DNA of 64,000 bases from Euborellia annulipes (Eukaryota; Arthropoda; Insecta; Dermaptera; Anisolabididae): NCBI GenBank assembly GCA_023213315.1, contig JAKCPI010005405.1, positions 21,431-85,430 of the forward strand, read 5' to 3'. Below, piece by piece: positions 22,397 to 32,728 of the stretch. A program made the translations under genes and the position numbers. Below the pieces are notes generated by a model, which had not been told where the DNA came from, made no database searches, and saw only the letters and a program-made list of their open reading frames with translations. Every line of letters starts with the position of its first letter. Position 1 is the first letter of the stretch.

Positions 22397-23402
22397 ACTG
22401 GTCGCACAGCACACAAGATTTTTGTGTCTATATATTTGTTTATTTATTTATTTATTTAAAACGCAAACACCATACAGACCACTGTGTCCAATTGCATGGG
22501 TTTGTTACGAGACCGCGGAATACAAAGCAAATCAAAAGTAGAGAGGTATATTTAGTTTCCACCGATAGACCAGGTATAAATATATAGGCCTATATATATA
22601 TTTTTTAAACACTCACACTTTTTTCCCATTCACACTCAAACACACATACACACAGTATTTTCGGCAACTAGGCCATTTAAGACTTTTAACGATACTCGTA
22701 TGCTATTAATATATCTATTGGGGGTCCAGGCATTCTTATTTAAGCCATTTGGTATCCAAATGGTTTAAATAAAACCATCAGACTGCCTGGGATACGAACC
22801 CGCGACCCTTGGTTTAGAAGGCCAGCACGCTAACTCCTACTTCAAGCCCGAGGGCCCACCGATATATTAAAATTCAAGATGTAAAATTCATAAACATGGG
22901 AAAATATTTATTTATATTTTGTTACCATGGCAATCATTTATCCTATCTTTCCTATGAAGTACAAGAGTAAAGTGGTCTTCAAACAATTTTGAGAGCAAAA
23001 TGAAATATATACATTTTAAAGAGCATCTAAAAATTGAATGATTTTTGAATTTTAATCAAAATCATTAGAGCGAATTTTGAGAAAATCGAAAAAAAAACTG
23101 AAAAAGTACATCAGTAAAGTACTAGTATTTTTTGGCCGATTTTTTTGAAAAGCTTCGTGTCATGTCCCAGGGGGGTAGCTAACTTAAATATAAAATTTCA
23201 ACCTCATAGCTCTTTTCATTCTTGATATATATACAGACACACACACAGACAGACAGACCATGTTGAGAAAACCAATTTTTTGGATTCATGGGACCTCAAA
23301 ACGTATATATCCATCAAAATCTCGACATCGAATTTTCGACATGAATCCAATACTTTCTTTCTCTATATATATTAACATATATAGAGGTAAGAGAAAGTAC
23401 AA
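22397..23402 (+). repeat. R1 repeat containing a SINE
   Basis: Begins within the hairpin (GACTGGTCGCACAGCACAC), whose centre and second arm are lost, and continues to TTTAGTTTCCACCGATA. It is interrupted by the SINE at 22568-22855, resumes at 22865, and ends with ACATATATAGAGGTAAGAGAAAGTAC. Body and microsatellite (CACACACAGACAGACAGAC) are well kept. Confidence 0.8.
22568..22855 (-). mobile_element. tRNA-derived SINE inside R1
   Basis: Flanked by a perfect 9-bp duplication CCACCGATA (22559-22567 and 22856-22864), which restores the R1 sequence when the element is removed. The minus strand has the tRNA-like head (GGATACGAACCCGCG on the plus strand marks the B box), palindrome, body and microsatellite tail. 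Complete but with mutated boxes. Confidence 0.9.
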
Positions 23403-24011
23403 ATAATAATCAGGAAGATCAGGAGATTCATTTTCATACTCAAGAGCCCTTCCTTAATCCACTTGGTTAATTAGCTCTTATAAAATATAATCGAATTAAA
23501 TTTGTTATGGATGTTGAATTACAAAGTAATATAGAAAAAGTTTTTATTCGAAGCTAATGCTTTTATTTTCGCAGTTAATTGAATCTTTATTTAATTATTT
23601 TAAAAAGTTGTTCAAAAAGAATTAGTTTAAGTAAAATATTAAAAAATCCATATTAAAAAAAAAAGGTTAATGACCTCAATTTGATTTTTTTTTTAAATTT
23701 AATGTTGCAATAATTGAATGGAATCATAATAATATCGTCGTTACAATTCACTTAATCTAATTACATTTAAAAGTTATGATATTTTTCATTTTAAGATAAA
23801 ATTATAATTTTTTTTTTATACAATATAAACAAAACTAATTGTATAAATAACTTGCCTGGAAAATATAAATCAAAAGGATTTATATTAAGTCAAAAGAGAT
23901 AAATGATAATGAGTTTGTAAATTTTAATTTAAATAGATAAGGGGGAGGGGGAGGGCAGGGGAACGGGACAAATTCGGGATTAGGTCTTTTGAGATTCAAA
24001 CCTAAATTCCT
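23403..24011. other. Unique AT-rich sequence
   Basis: A/T runs and a G-rich patch at 23940-23965. No feature recognised. Confidence 0.4.
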
Positions 24012-24024
24012 AATGGAAAAATAT

Positions 24025-24283
24025 TTTTTTTTTTTTAAACATTCACACTTTTTTTTCTCATTCACACACACATTCACACAGTCTTTTCGGCAACTGAGGC
24101 CATTTAAGACTTTTTACGATAATCAGTATGTTTAATATATCAATTGTGGGGTCCAGGCATTTTTATTTAAGTCATTTGGTATCCAAATGCCTTAAATAAA
24201 ATTATCGGACTGCCTGGGGTCCGAACCCGAGACGTTCGGTATAGAGGGTAGGCACGCTACCAACTACTCCAAGCCCCTTGGGC
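24025..24283 (-). mobile_element. tRNA-derived SINE with 13-bp target duplication
   Basis: Perfect duplication AATGGAAAAATAT (24012-24024 and 24284-24296). The minus-strand head has the A-box region near 24262-24272 and a B-box GGTTCGGACCCC at about 24217-24228. The palindrome, GCCTCAGTTGCCGAAAAGAC body, TGTGTGAATGTG microsatellite and poly-A are all present. One of the best preserved copies. Confidence 0.92.
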
Positions 24284-24484
24284 AATGGAAAAATATGATA
24301 ATTATGTTAATAAAATTTTATCATCTGAGGGGGCCCTGGTCCTTTGGCATCCAAATTTAAATTGGTTCTTGACCTATTTAAAATTAAATTAAAAAACTTT
24401 TTTTTGGGGGGTACGGGGAAGGGAAGCCCTGAGGTCTGGCTAGGCTCTAGACGGCCCTGGGATTATCTCATCGCGTATGATTAC

Positions 24485-24997
24485 AAGGGGTGTTCGATTA
24501 TGGAAATAATCGATTATTCCGATTAATCGATTATTGGGTCCGGATGAACGAAAAAATAATCGATTATGGAAAAAAATAATCCAATTTTTCAAGGAGATGA
24601 TAATTAGGCAAACCATTATGACAAAAAATACAAAATTTTTTAATTTTCTCTGTCAAACAGAGACAGAGAAAATTAAAAAATTTTTTTTTTGTGTTGGCTG
24701 CCTAATTATCATCCCTTGAATACATACACATCAGCTATATCCAGTTATAATCACTACAAGTAATCCAATTTTTTTCCCATGCGGAAAATTTTTTTTTTTC
24801 CTTCCCCTGAAAATCATTTTACCTCTTTTTTAGGGAGACGAAATTTTTTCGCCCTGCGGAATATTTTTTTCCTTCTCCCGTGAAAATCATTTGACTTTTT
24901 TTTTTTTAAATATACGAGTCTCATCAGATCTTTTCAAACGCATTTTTCCCAAAAATAATCGAAATAATCGATTAATCAATAATTTTGCGCAACCCTA
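24485..24997. mobile_element. hAT-type non-autonomous element, 513 bp
   Basis: Left end AAGGGGTGTTCG, right end inward TAGGGTTGCGC, with subterminal AATAATCGATTA repeats in both orientations. It is flanked by a perfect 8-bp duplication ATGATTAC (24477-24484 and 24998-25005). Inside is a hairpin of GATGATAATTAGGC with GCCTAATTATCATC, near 24594-24713. No transposase frame. Confidence 0.88.
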
Positions 24998-25005
24998 ATG
25001 ATTAC

Positions 25006-25356
25006 TATATCATGACTGTGAAGCTCTGTTTTTTTTTTTTTTTTTTTCTTTGTTCAGAATTAAGATGTAAAACCAACTTTTTAGATTGATATACTTTATA
25101 AATTTAATTGATATCAATATCTACATAGAATTTAATAGCCAATTAGCGAGTAGCTAATATACTTGCTTTAATTTTTAACGATGAGCAAGATTGAATTATA
25201 TGGCCTGCTTCTCTCTTAAAAAGTGTAATTTAATATTTTGTCTGCAGGTTTGTTAAATTCCACAGTAAAATCACGTTTAATCAAAAGCTTGCTCTAAAAT
25301 TATTTTCAAATCTTTACAAACAAATCGATAATTTTTAATAGGCCTAATTCGATTCA
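25006..25356. other. AT-rich sequence
   Basis: T-run near 25030 and otherwise featureless AT-rich DNA between a hAT element and an R1 copy. Confidence 0.35.
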
Positions 25357-26001
25357 ACTTTTTAATTCCTCTTACCTATATATGTTAATATAGAAAGAGA
25401 AAGTATTTTCATGTCAAAAATTCGATGTCGAGATTTTGATGGATATACACGTTTTGAGGTCCCCTGAACCCCAAAAAAGTGTTTTTTTGCGACATGGTCT
25501 GTCTATGTGAGTGTGTATGTCTGTGTGATTGTGAAATAAATATCTTAAGAATGAAATTATTTATGAGGTTCAAATTTTATATTTAAGTTAGGTACCTCCC
25601 TGGGACCTGACACGAAGCTTTTGAACAAAATCGGCCAAAAAATACTACTACTTTACTGATGTACTTTTTCAGTTTTTTTCGATTTTCTCAAAATATGCTC
25701 CAAGGATTTTAATTAAAATTTAAAAATCAATTATTTTTTAGATGCTCTTTGAAATGTATATTCTCATTTTACCCTCAAAATTCTTTAAAGGACACTTTAC
25801 TCTTGTATTCTATAGGAAAGATCGGAGAAATGGTTGCCATGGTAACAAAATATAAATATTTTCTAATGTTTATACATTTTGAATTTTAATATATCGGTGG
25901 AAACTATATATATGTCGACACTAAAAATCTGGCTTGACAAGCACAGAACACAACTTTCGAATACTGAAGGTAAAAGTGCTGTGCGACCAGTCACACCAGA
26001 T
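25357..26001 (-). repeat. R1 repeat, full length
   Basis: About 645 bp with both ends: CCTCTTACCTATATATG hairpin, GTCTGTCTATGTGAGTG microsatellite, the ACTACTTTACTGATGTAC block, GGTTGCCATGGTAAC block, and a terminal hairpin from TCTGGCTTGAC to GTCACACCAGA with a shortened loop. Confidence 0.85.
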
Positions 26002-27418
26002 ATTTCTCAATACGAAATCAGTCTGTCGTTCTTCAAAACATGTTGAGTAAATTGAAATTTAAACTATATTCTTATTAACATACAAATATCTCGTAAAAGA
26101 GATCAAATATTGATCAAATTGACAGATCAATGTCTAATTATTCTTTGAAGTTGATTCTCTGGTGGCTCCGGCAGTTTATTTTTATTCCAATTCCTTTATA
26201 AATGAACATCTCTTTTCCCCTCTCCCCCTCTCTCTCTCTTTCATCAATCATTTTTGATCTAATTAAATAGAATCAGAAAACTTTGATCTTGACCCATTAA
26301 ACTTAATATAGAATTTTATTTTTTGATGAAAGATGAATGCATATTCTTTGAATCTCATTTTTCAATGCGATCCCGATATTCGGAGGCCAAATTTTGAAGT
26401 TTTGTTTTGATTCTATATTCAAGAATAATGCGACTTTGAAAACAAATTATTATTGTTATATAACTTTAGGTAAAATACAATTTTTCTTTTTATATTTTTA
26501 TAAAAAAGTTAATAAAAGTTAAAAATTAAATAGAAATTAATTTTTATTAAGTTATTAATAACACTGTGCGGCAGGAAAAAAAGCCCCGAGATAATTCCTT
26601 CAGATTCTTAAGTAAAATGGCCTCCTGAATCCAAATATGACCTTCGTTTTCCCCCACCACCTACCGTTTTCGGGGGGTAGCCCCCTACTTATTTCCACCC
26701 CTTTTCATTACTTATAGTGCCATGAATCAAATTTGGAGGGATGAAAAGGAATATTTTAGCCTTAACATTTCTTCAGAAGGTCTAGAGAAGTGAAAAAATT
26801 AAAAACATTAACATTTGGTTCCAAGGAGGGGATGTGAGAGAGGATTTTGTCGTTTAATTGCAAAAAAATTATAAAAATGATTGATTTTTTCACAATTTTT
26901 TCTCTGATTTTCTACATATTCCAGCTGACAGACCCACCTCACCCTTCCTTAAACATTCCTCAACTAAAAAAAAATATATAGGATAAAGCGGGTGGGGTGT
27001 GAGCGATTCCGATGCCCTTACAAGAAGATGGAAGATTAACAGCCCCTCGCTGCACAGTTGGTCAAATTGGCAAATATGCGGCTATAACTTTAAATTTTTT
27101 GGGCTGATCTTTACAAATTTAAAATTAAATATACGGATTCTTCTTTCACTTCGAATGTATCCCTAATAAATAAATAAATACAAAAAATAATACTTGGAAG
27201 ACTTTTATTTAATTGCGGGTGGGTTTTAAAGGTGGATAAATGAAGTGAGTCTTTTAATAGTTATTTAATTTCGAATTTATTCCAAACGGAATAAAACCCC
27301 GTTAGTTTGCAAGTGAATAGAATTTTTATAAATAGAGAACTTTTTTGATCATTTTAATTCTTGAGAGGAATGTTACTAGAGCCTGCTTGCTTTCTGCCTA
27401 CCTGCCAGGCGATCTTTC
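26002..27418. other. Sequence upstream of candidate first exon B
   Basis: Moderately AT-rich, with a GC-richer segment at 26570-27060 (CCCCGAGATAATTCC, CGGGGGGTAGCCCCC, GAAGGTCTAGAGAAG) that does not match any repeat of this window. No protein frame. A TATAAATAG at about 27328 is some 90 bases before the proposed start, too far to be its TATA box. Confidence 0.35.
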
Positions 27419-27568
27419 AGTTTTGAGTCGAGCCCTGAGTCAATCGGTTCAGCTCCACTCTCTCTCTCTCTCTCTCGCGTGTGTTTAGTTTATTTTAAAT
27501 TGTGTTGTGATTTGTGCAAATAAGACATTCATCCACCAAACTCCCCACCTGGTCATCTTATTATTAAG
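27419..27568 (+). other. Candidate non-coding first exon B
   Basis: Initiator CTTTCAGTTT (A+1 at 27419) is followed at exactly +28 to +32 by GGTTC (27446-27450), a full match to the DPE consensus RGWYV. This is the classical TATA-less arthropod core promoter. A CT repeat follows. The exon ends at TTATTATTAAG before donor GTAATGAAT. It aligns with candidate exon A over GTTGTGTTG, CACCAAACTCCCC and TCTTATTA and beyond the donor, which indicates duplication of an exon with its donor. No long ORF. The target acceptor is presumed to be 48040. Confidence 0.5.
27446..27450 (+). promoter_or_regulatory. DPE-like site of candidate promoter B
   Basis: GGTTC at +28 relative to the A of TTTCAGT at 27419. 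Spacing and sequence both match the Inr-DPE core promoter rule known from Drosophila. Confidence 0.45.
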
Positions 27569-29227
27569 GTAATGAATATTTTCACATCTCATTTGCATAA
27601 CGAATTAAAGTAATTTTTTATTTTATTTTTCTCTCTTATAATATACTGATAAAATTATCCAATTTTTTTAAAATATAACTCTATGATGAATTCGTGTGCC
27701 CCAGAGGGAGGGTGAGAAAGGGTGTAAATCACCCCTTCTAATAAACAAAATAGGATTTTTCTTTAAAAATGAAAATTAAAACAGAAAATTATTTTTTTTT
27801 TGTAAATTTTTTACATTTAAGCAATGATTTCTTTCCCTCCCTCCTCACCCTCCACCCCTCTAACAGAGAATTTATATTCTCCTATAATATTTAATAAGAA
27901 ATTATTATTAAATAATTGAAAATATAAATTCCTAAACTTTTATCTCTCGTCAGTGGCCTAGTAATAAGTGAGATTTTTGGGGGTGGAATTTTCTTTTTCA
28001 CTGTCTGAATGCCTGATTTTCTTAAGCAGTTTCTCCACTCGCCTCCCCTAATTATAAGTGTAAAAATTCAGATGATTTTTTTTAAATTTGCTTACGTTTC
28101 TGTGTCGTAACATGCCACAAGCCTGTAAATCCGTTCTTCGTTTCATGAATATATTTCCTTTGTTTGTAGTTTTAGATATAATTCGATCCCCCTCGGCTCA
28201 CGCATCCCCTTATAGATATTCATTAATTCACATTCAATTATAAAAATAAATTAATGAATAAAATTGCATTTGTTTCTCAATCTTTTAGAATTTTATATAA
28301 AAATTAATTTTATTTCTGTTTGTTTAAAGGCCACCCCCTCGATCCCAAGTTATTTTCCCACTCTACAAATTTTTTTAAGACTTCATCTCCCTATTGAATT
28401 TTGGTGTCAATCAATCTCTATATAGACATGTAAAATTTCCCAATTTCACACAAGTCTATTTTAATTTCGCCATTTCAAATTGCAACAGTCAAGTTGTCAT
28501 CTTCAGCACTCGTTTAATTCATTCAAAAATTCTGATTTAAAAAGCGAGTCCTCATCTGTGTTTTGTTGAAATTTGTCGGATAATTTGCTGATAGCATTTT
28601 ATGTTGCCAAGAGAGAGAGAGAGGCAAGGGCTTTTATGTTAATGCTTTTGAGGACACTTTGTCATTTAATTCTCGAAAGCTTCTAAGCCTCAAAAGAGAA
28701 TGATAAATTTCGTTTGAGAGAATTATTAAGCGTGAGAGACGGAATGATTAGGATTTGTATCTCACTCCAAGTTGACATATTTGGCTCATTAATAAAGGGG
28801 CTCGCCAATCTAATCGGCCAATTGGGAAAAGGGAATTCCCTCCGGTCGCTCATCTATCATCATTCCTCTCTTGTACATAATTAAAAAGTGATATACTTTG
28901 GCGTTACAAAATAGAGGTCTGGATAAATATAATTTTTCTCTTTACGGCTTCAGCGACCATAGAGAGAAAATAATTTAATTATGCCAGTAACATTTTATAC
29001 AGCAGACTATTCAATTATATCTTCTTTCCTATCCATATAAATGACAGATGAAAGTACGAAAATTAGAATTTAATATAGTCCGTAACTCGTGTCTCAGAAA
29101 GAAGACATTAGCTTCTCGTTTCCGGGTCCGCTTCCCGTCCAAAGCGAGAAAAATTTATTTCAATTGATTTTTTACCTATTTAGATTTAATTTCTTTATAA
29201 CGCATGAAACTACTTGACTGATTTTCA
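27569..29227. other. Intron-like sequence with few repeats
   Basis: Less repeat-laden than most of the window. The stretch 28470-28860 is of more balanced composition with GAGA repeats and the words CAATCTAATCGGCCAATTGG. It could be a conserved regulatory block of the host gene, but nothing in the sequence proves it. Confidence 0.35.
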
Positions 29228-29575
29228 TTTTTTACTTTCTCTTACCTATAGATGAATATATATAGAGAAAGTATTGGAATTATGTCAAGATTTCGATGTC
29301 GAGATTTTAATGGATATACACGTTTTTGCAACATGGTCTGTGTGTGAGTGTTCAATTTAAATCATGAAGGAAATGAGCTACGGGGGTGGAATTTTATATT
29401 AAAGTTAAGCACCATCCCGAGGCGTGAAAATAAGCTTTTGAACAAAATCGGCCAAAGAGTACTAGTACTTTACTGATGTACTTTTTCAGTTTTATTTCGA
29501 TTTTCTCAAAATTTGCTCTAATGATTTTGATTAAAATTCAAAAACCAATTATTTTTTAGAAGCTCTTTAAAATGT

Positions 29576-29789
29576 TTTTTTTTTTTTTTTTAACGCTTAC
29601 ACTTTTTTCTCATTCACACTCACATTCACACAGTCTTTTCGGCAACTTTGGTCATTTAAGACTTTGACGATAATCGTTATTATTTATAATATCTATTGGG
29701 GGTCCAGGCATTTCTATTTAAGCCATTTGATATCCAAATGGCGTTCGGTATAGAAGGTAGGCACGCTATATACTAGACCAAGCCCGTAG
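29576..29789 (-). mobile_element. tRNA-derived SINE, B box deleted
   Basis: Perfect 14-bp duplication GCTCTTTAAAATGT (29562-29575 and 29790-29803). The copy is only 214 bp: sequence jumps from the palindrome (ATCCAAATGG) straight to CGTTCGGTATAG, so the second palindrome arm and the B-box region are gone, while the A-box side remains. This copy cannot have a normal type 2 pol III promoter. Confidence 0.88.
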
Positions 29790-29909
29790 GCTCTTTAAAA
29801 TGTATATTCTCATTTTGCTCTCAAAATTGTTTGAAGCCCGCTTTACTCTTGTACTCCGTGGGAAAGATAAGAGAAAAGGTTGCCACGTAACAAATTATAA
29901 ATATTTATA

Positions 29910-30573
29910 GGTTAGCGTGCTAACCTTCTATACCGAGAATCGCGGGCTCGGGCCCAAGGCAGTCCGATGATTTTATTTAATTATTTGGATACCAAATGGC
30001 TTAAATAAGAATGCCTGGACCCCCAATCTATATATATAATTCACTAATGTCCGTCTATCTGTCTGTCCGTCTGTCACGCTCTATTTAGGCAACTTCCCGT
30101 TGGAATTTTGAAATGAAATTTTTTATGCATAAAGAGGACCTTCTCGGGATTACAGGAAAATTATTTTCATTCTGAAATTCCCATAACTTTTTGAGTTATT
30201 AATTTTTAAAGTTACGATTTCTGCCATAGGAAATGTATAGAGAAATATTTATGTATTCTTTTCATTTGTGTATTCCATCCATGAATGTAAACAAATCCTT
30301 AAGCAGGTACTGGATTGGAATAGAATAATAATAATTTTCTTTTCATAATTAAGAAGAAAAGGCGAGGGTCCGCCGCAGGCGAGCCCGAGCCAGCTGGAGG
30401 GGGTCCAGGGGGGCGAAGCCCCCGGCTAGGCGCGAAGCCCGCCGAAGGCGGGCGACGCGGCTAGTAGATTTTATAAATAATAATAGTTATCGCCAAAGTC
30501 TTAAATGGCCTGAGTTGCCGAAAAGACTGTGATTGTGAGTGTGCATGAGAAAAAAGTGTGAGTGTTAAAATAT
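29910..30573 (+). mobile_element. tRNA-derived SINE split by a Helitron
   Basis: Plus-strand SINE: 5'-truncated head (GGTTAGCGTGCTAACC, then GGGCTCGGGCCC in the B-box place), palindrome and GAATGCCTGGACCCCC up to 30026. Body and tail resume at 30465 (AGTCTTAAATGGCCTGAG, TGTGAGTGTGCATGAG). The intervening DNA is a Helitron. The flanks carry an imperfect duplication of AAATATTTAT. Confidence 0.85.
30027..30464 (+). mobile_element. Non-autonomous Helitron, complete
   Basis: 438 bp. It starts TCTATATATATAATTCAC and ends with hairpin GCCCGCCGAAGGCGGGC, then GACGCGG and CTAG. Comparison with intact SINEs (CCCCAATAGATATTATAAA) shows insertion exactly between A and T with no target duplication, the hallmark of Helitrons. 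It contains a GTCTGTCTGTCCGTCTGTC microsatellite near the 5' end and a GC-rich 3' part (30360-30460). No Rep/helicase frame. Confidence 0.88.
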
Positions 30574-30692
30574 ATTTATCGGCGGAAAGTAAACATATGT
30601 CGACTCTGGTGTGACAAGCACAGAACACAACTTTCACTTATCGGAGGTAAGAGAAATTTGTGTGCTGTGCGGCCAGTCACACCAGATTTTTT

Positions 30693-31363
30693 TTGTTTGT
30701 GTCTAGGCTAGGTTTTATTTAAAAAAAAAAACAAAAACAAAATACATGCAGCACAATATCTTTTCAATGACACCTCATCCGTCAAATTTGATCTATGTAC
30801 TGAGCTCCTAAGTTGCATATAGGCCCTAATACAATCCATCATATTATTTGTTTTCTTACAATTTGTTAATTGTTTTTCGAGTAGCTCTCGTTTTCAATTG
30901 ATCCTCAGCTTCTCTCTTCTCTTTTAAGAGAGATTTAATCAAAGCGAGTAAGTAGACCTGTTAAACATTCTACTTTTTTGTATTTATCTGAGTGTTTTTT
31001 TTTTTTTTCCTGAACTTGATTTAAGTTTTATCAGGATCTGTTTTTTTTTTTTTTTTAATAATTGTTCTCGACTTCTGTCCCAAGTATTTTGTTATAGGCA
31101 ACCCTTAGGCGGCTTTACTAAACTTAGTTCTCTACTAATTTCCAATATCTGATTTAAAATATATTTTACAGGAAGTTGGGTTAGATAAAATATTGATTTT
31201 GCAACTCAAAGTTTGTAAAATATTTTTTATTAAAACTTGAAGTGATTGGATTAAATTTTAATACCCCGTTTTTCTTGTGAAAATAATGCTAAGAATAATA
31301 AAATATTAAAATGATGTTGGAAACTAACAAGAGAGTGGGTGAAAATAATAAATAGCCTATTAA
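30693..31363. other. Unique AT-rich sequence
   Basis: T-runs at 30985-31060; no gene, RNA or element recognised. Confidence 0.4.
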
Positions 31364-31507
31364 AAAATCTGGTGTGTCTGGTCGCACCAGATTTTTCGTG
31401 TCGACATGTATTTAGTTTCCGACAGTAGGGTACATTCGATTTTCAAGATGTAAATAAGTATGGTAAAATACTTATATTTTGTTGCCATGGCAACCATTTC
31501 TCCTATC
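31364..31507 (+). repeat. R1 fragment with collapsed hairpin
   Basis: The hairpin is reduced to TCTGGTGTG, TCTGGTCG and CACCAGA with the inner arms lost. It is followed by GACATGTATTTAGTTTCC and the first part of the body to GGCAACCATTTCTCC. Truncated after that. Confidence 0.75.
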
Positions 31508-32017
31508 ACAAAACAAAAAAAGTAAATCTAATTCTATTTTTTATTTATTTGAAGACTGTAAAATCATGAATAAATAATATTTTTTTTTTTATTTTTCATC
31601 ATATCGGAAGAATAAATTATATGATGAATAAAAAAAATTTTACTTCTTTTTGATTTAGCAATCTTCAAATAATTAAACAAATGCTTCAAATGTTCAAAAA
31701 TATTTTAAAAAATCTGATGTGACTGGCGCATAGCACACAACTTTCTCTTACCTTCGGTGATCGAAAGTTATGTTCTGTGCTTGTCACACCAGATTTTTCG
31801 TGTCGACATATATTTAGTTCCCGACAGTACCGAACATTTGAATTCAGATGTAAAATTTATAAGTATAGGGACCGTGCGTCTAGACCTTGCGCCAACTAGT
31901 GGCAATCATCTTAATTAGTCGGGGGATTTGTTAAATATTTAACATGTGATTTATTTTTGAATAATTATTAATTAAATATATTGAGATTATTTGAAGTTTG
32001 TCGACTTTAAGAAAAAT

Positions 32018-32462
32018 TGCTGTATCCGTGGCTGTAATAATACCTCACTTCAGAAACCTGGAATGAATGTGAAAGTGAAATTTTATAAATTTCCAGATAG
32101 CCACATGAAAATAGCAAAACGTAAACAGTGGATAAAAACAGTAAAAAATTATGACTAAGTCCAAAATTAATTAAAAATATATTATATAATTAAAAGGAAT
32201 TTTGAGATTAAACTCGCGCATGTAAATAACTCATTTTGTTAACCAGGTTCTTAATATTTATGACATTTATTTCATAATAAAAACTTAACCTTAAAACTTT
32301 TTCCATTTCAGAGAAAATCCAAAAGACTGGGTACCAAATCAAAATTCGAGAATTTGTAGTAATACTCATTTTATAAACAACGAAAAATCGGAACATCCGT
32401 CTTATATTCCCTCGATTGTTCCTGGAAGCGAAAATATTTTAAAAAATATACAATCCTTGTGA
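32018..32462 (+). pseudogene. THAP-type zinc finger, broken, two exons
   Basis: Frame 1 (32018-32155) reads CCIRGCNNTSLQ, then KFYKFP and KRKQWIKTVKNYD, the N-terminal half of a THAP domain (C-x-x-x-C, KFYKFP, RKQWI). The frame then meets a stop. A presumed intron to 32311 ends TTTCCATTTCAG, and frame 2 (to 32462) continues ENPKDWVPNQNSRICSNTHF, the second metal-binding half. The donor position reads GA-CTAAGT where GTAAGT is expected, so splicing is probably lost. C-x-x-x-H replaces the usual C-x-x-H. No start codon is visible upstream. Confidence 0.7.
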
Positions 32463-32566
32463 GGTATCCGGCTATTAAAAATTCGTGAATTACTAAAAGC
32501 TGCTAGTACTAATAAATAATAAACTAATAAGTACTAATAAATCCTCTTTTTGGTCACAAAGACCTA

Positions 32567-32728
32567 TTCACCCCAGAAGAAGTAGATGTAACATAACCTT
32601 CTGTAAGGATACATATTGAACGGGTTAATCAACGAATTAAGAACTTTAAAATTTTATCTAAAGTTCCAAATTCATTATTTCCTCATATTGATGAGAACTT
32701 GAATATAAAACGAATGATTTGGATTTAA
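32567..32728 (+). pseudogene. Transposase C-terminal remnant (DDE_Tnp_4-like)
   Basis: Reads FTPEEVDVT, one stop, PSVRIHIERVNQRIKNFKIL, then SKVPNSLFPHIDENLNIK. The pattern RIHIER-x-x-QRIK-x-FKIL is typical of the end of Harbinger/THAP-associated DDE_Tnp_4 transposases. The in-frame TAA and the missing upstream domain make it a relic. It lies in the same element and orientation as the THAP piece, so both were once one protein. Confidence 0.6.

Larger units (their letters stand above)
29228..30692 (-). repeat. R1 repeat with nested insertions
   Basis: R1 parts at 29228-29575, 29790-29909 and about 30576-30692 join into one copy: TTTTTACTTTCTCTTACC at the start, hairpin CTCTGGTGTGAC to GTCACACCAGA at the end. 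Two SINEs interrupt it and the second contains a Helitron, so the order of events can be read directly. Confidence 0.85.

Noticed and set aside
27320..27340. TATA box for candidate promoter B
   Set aside because: TATAAATAG lies about 90 bases before the proposed start, not about 30, and the region is AT-rich enough to give such words by chance.
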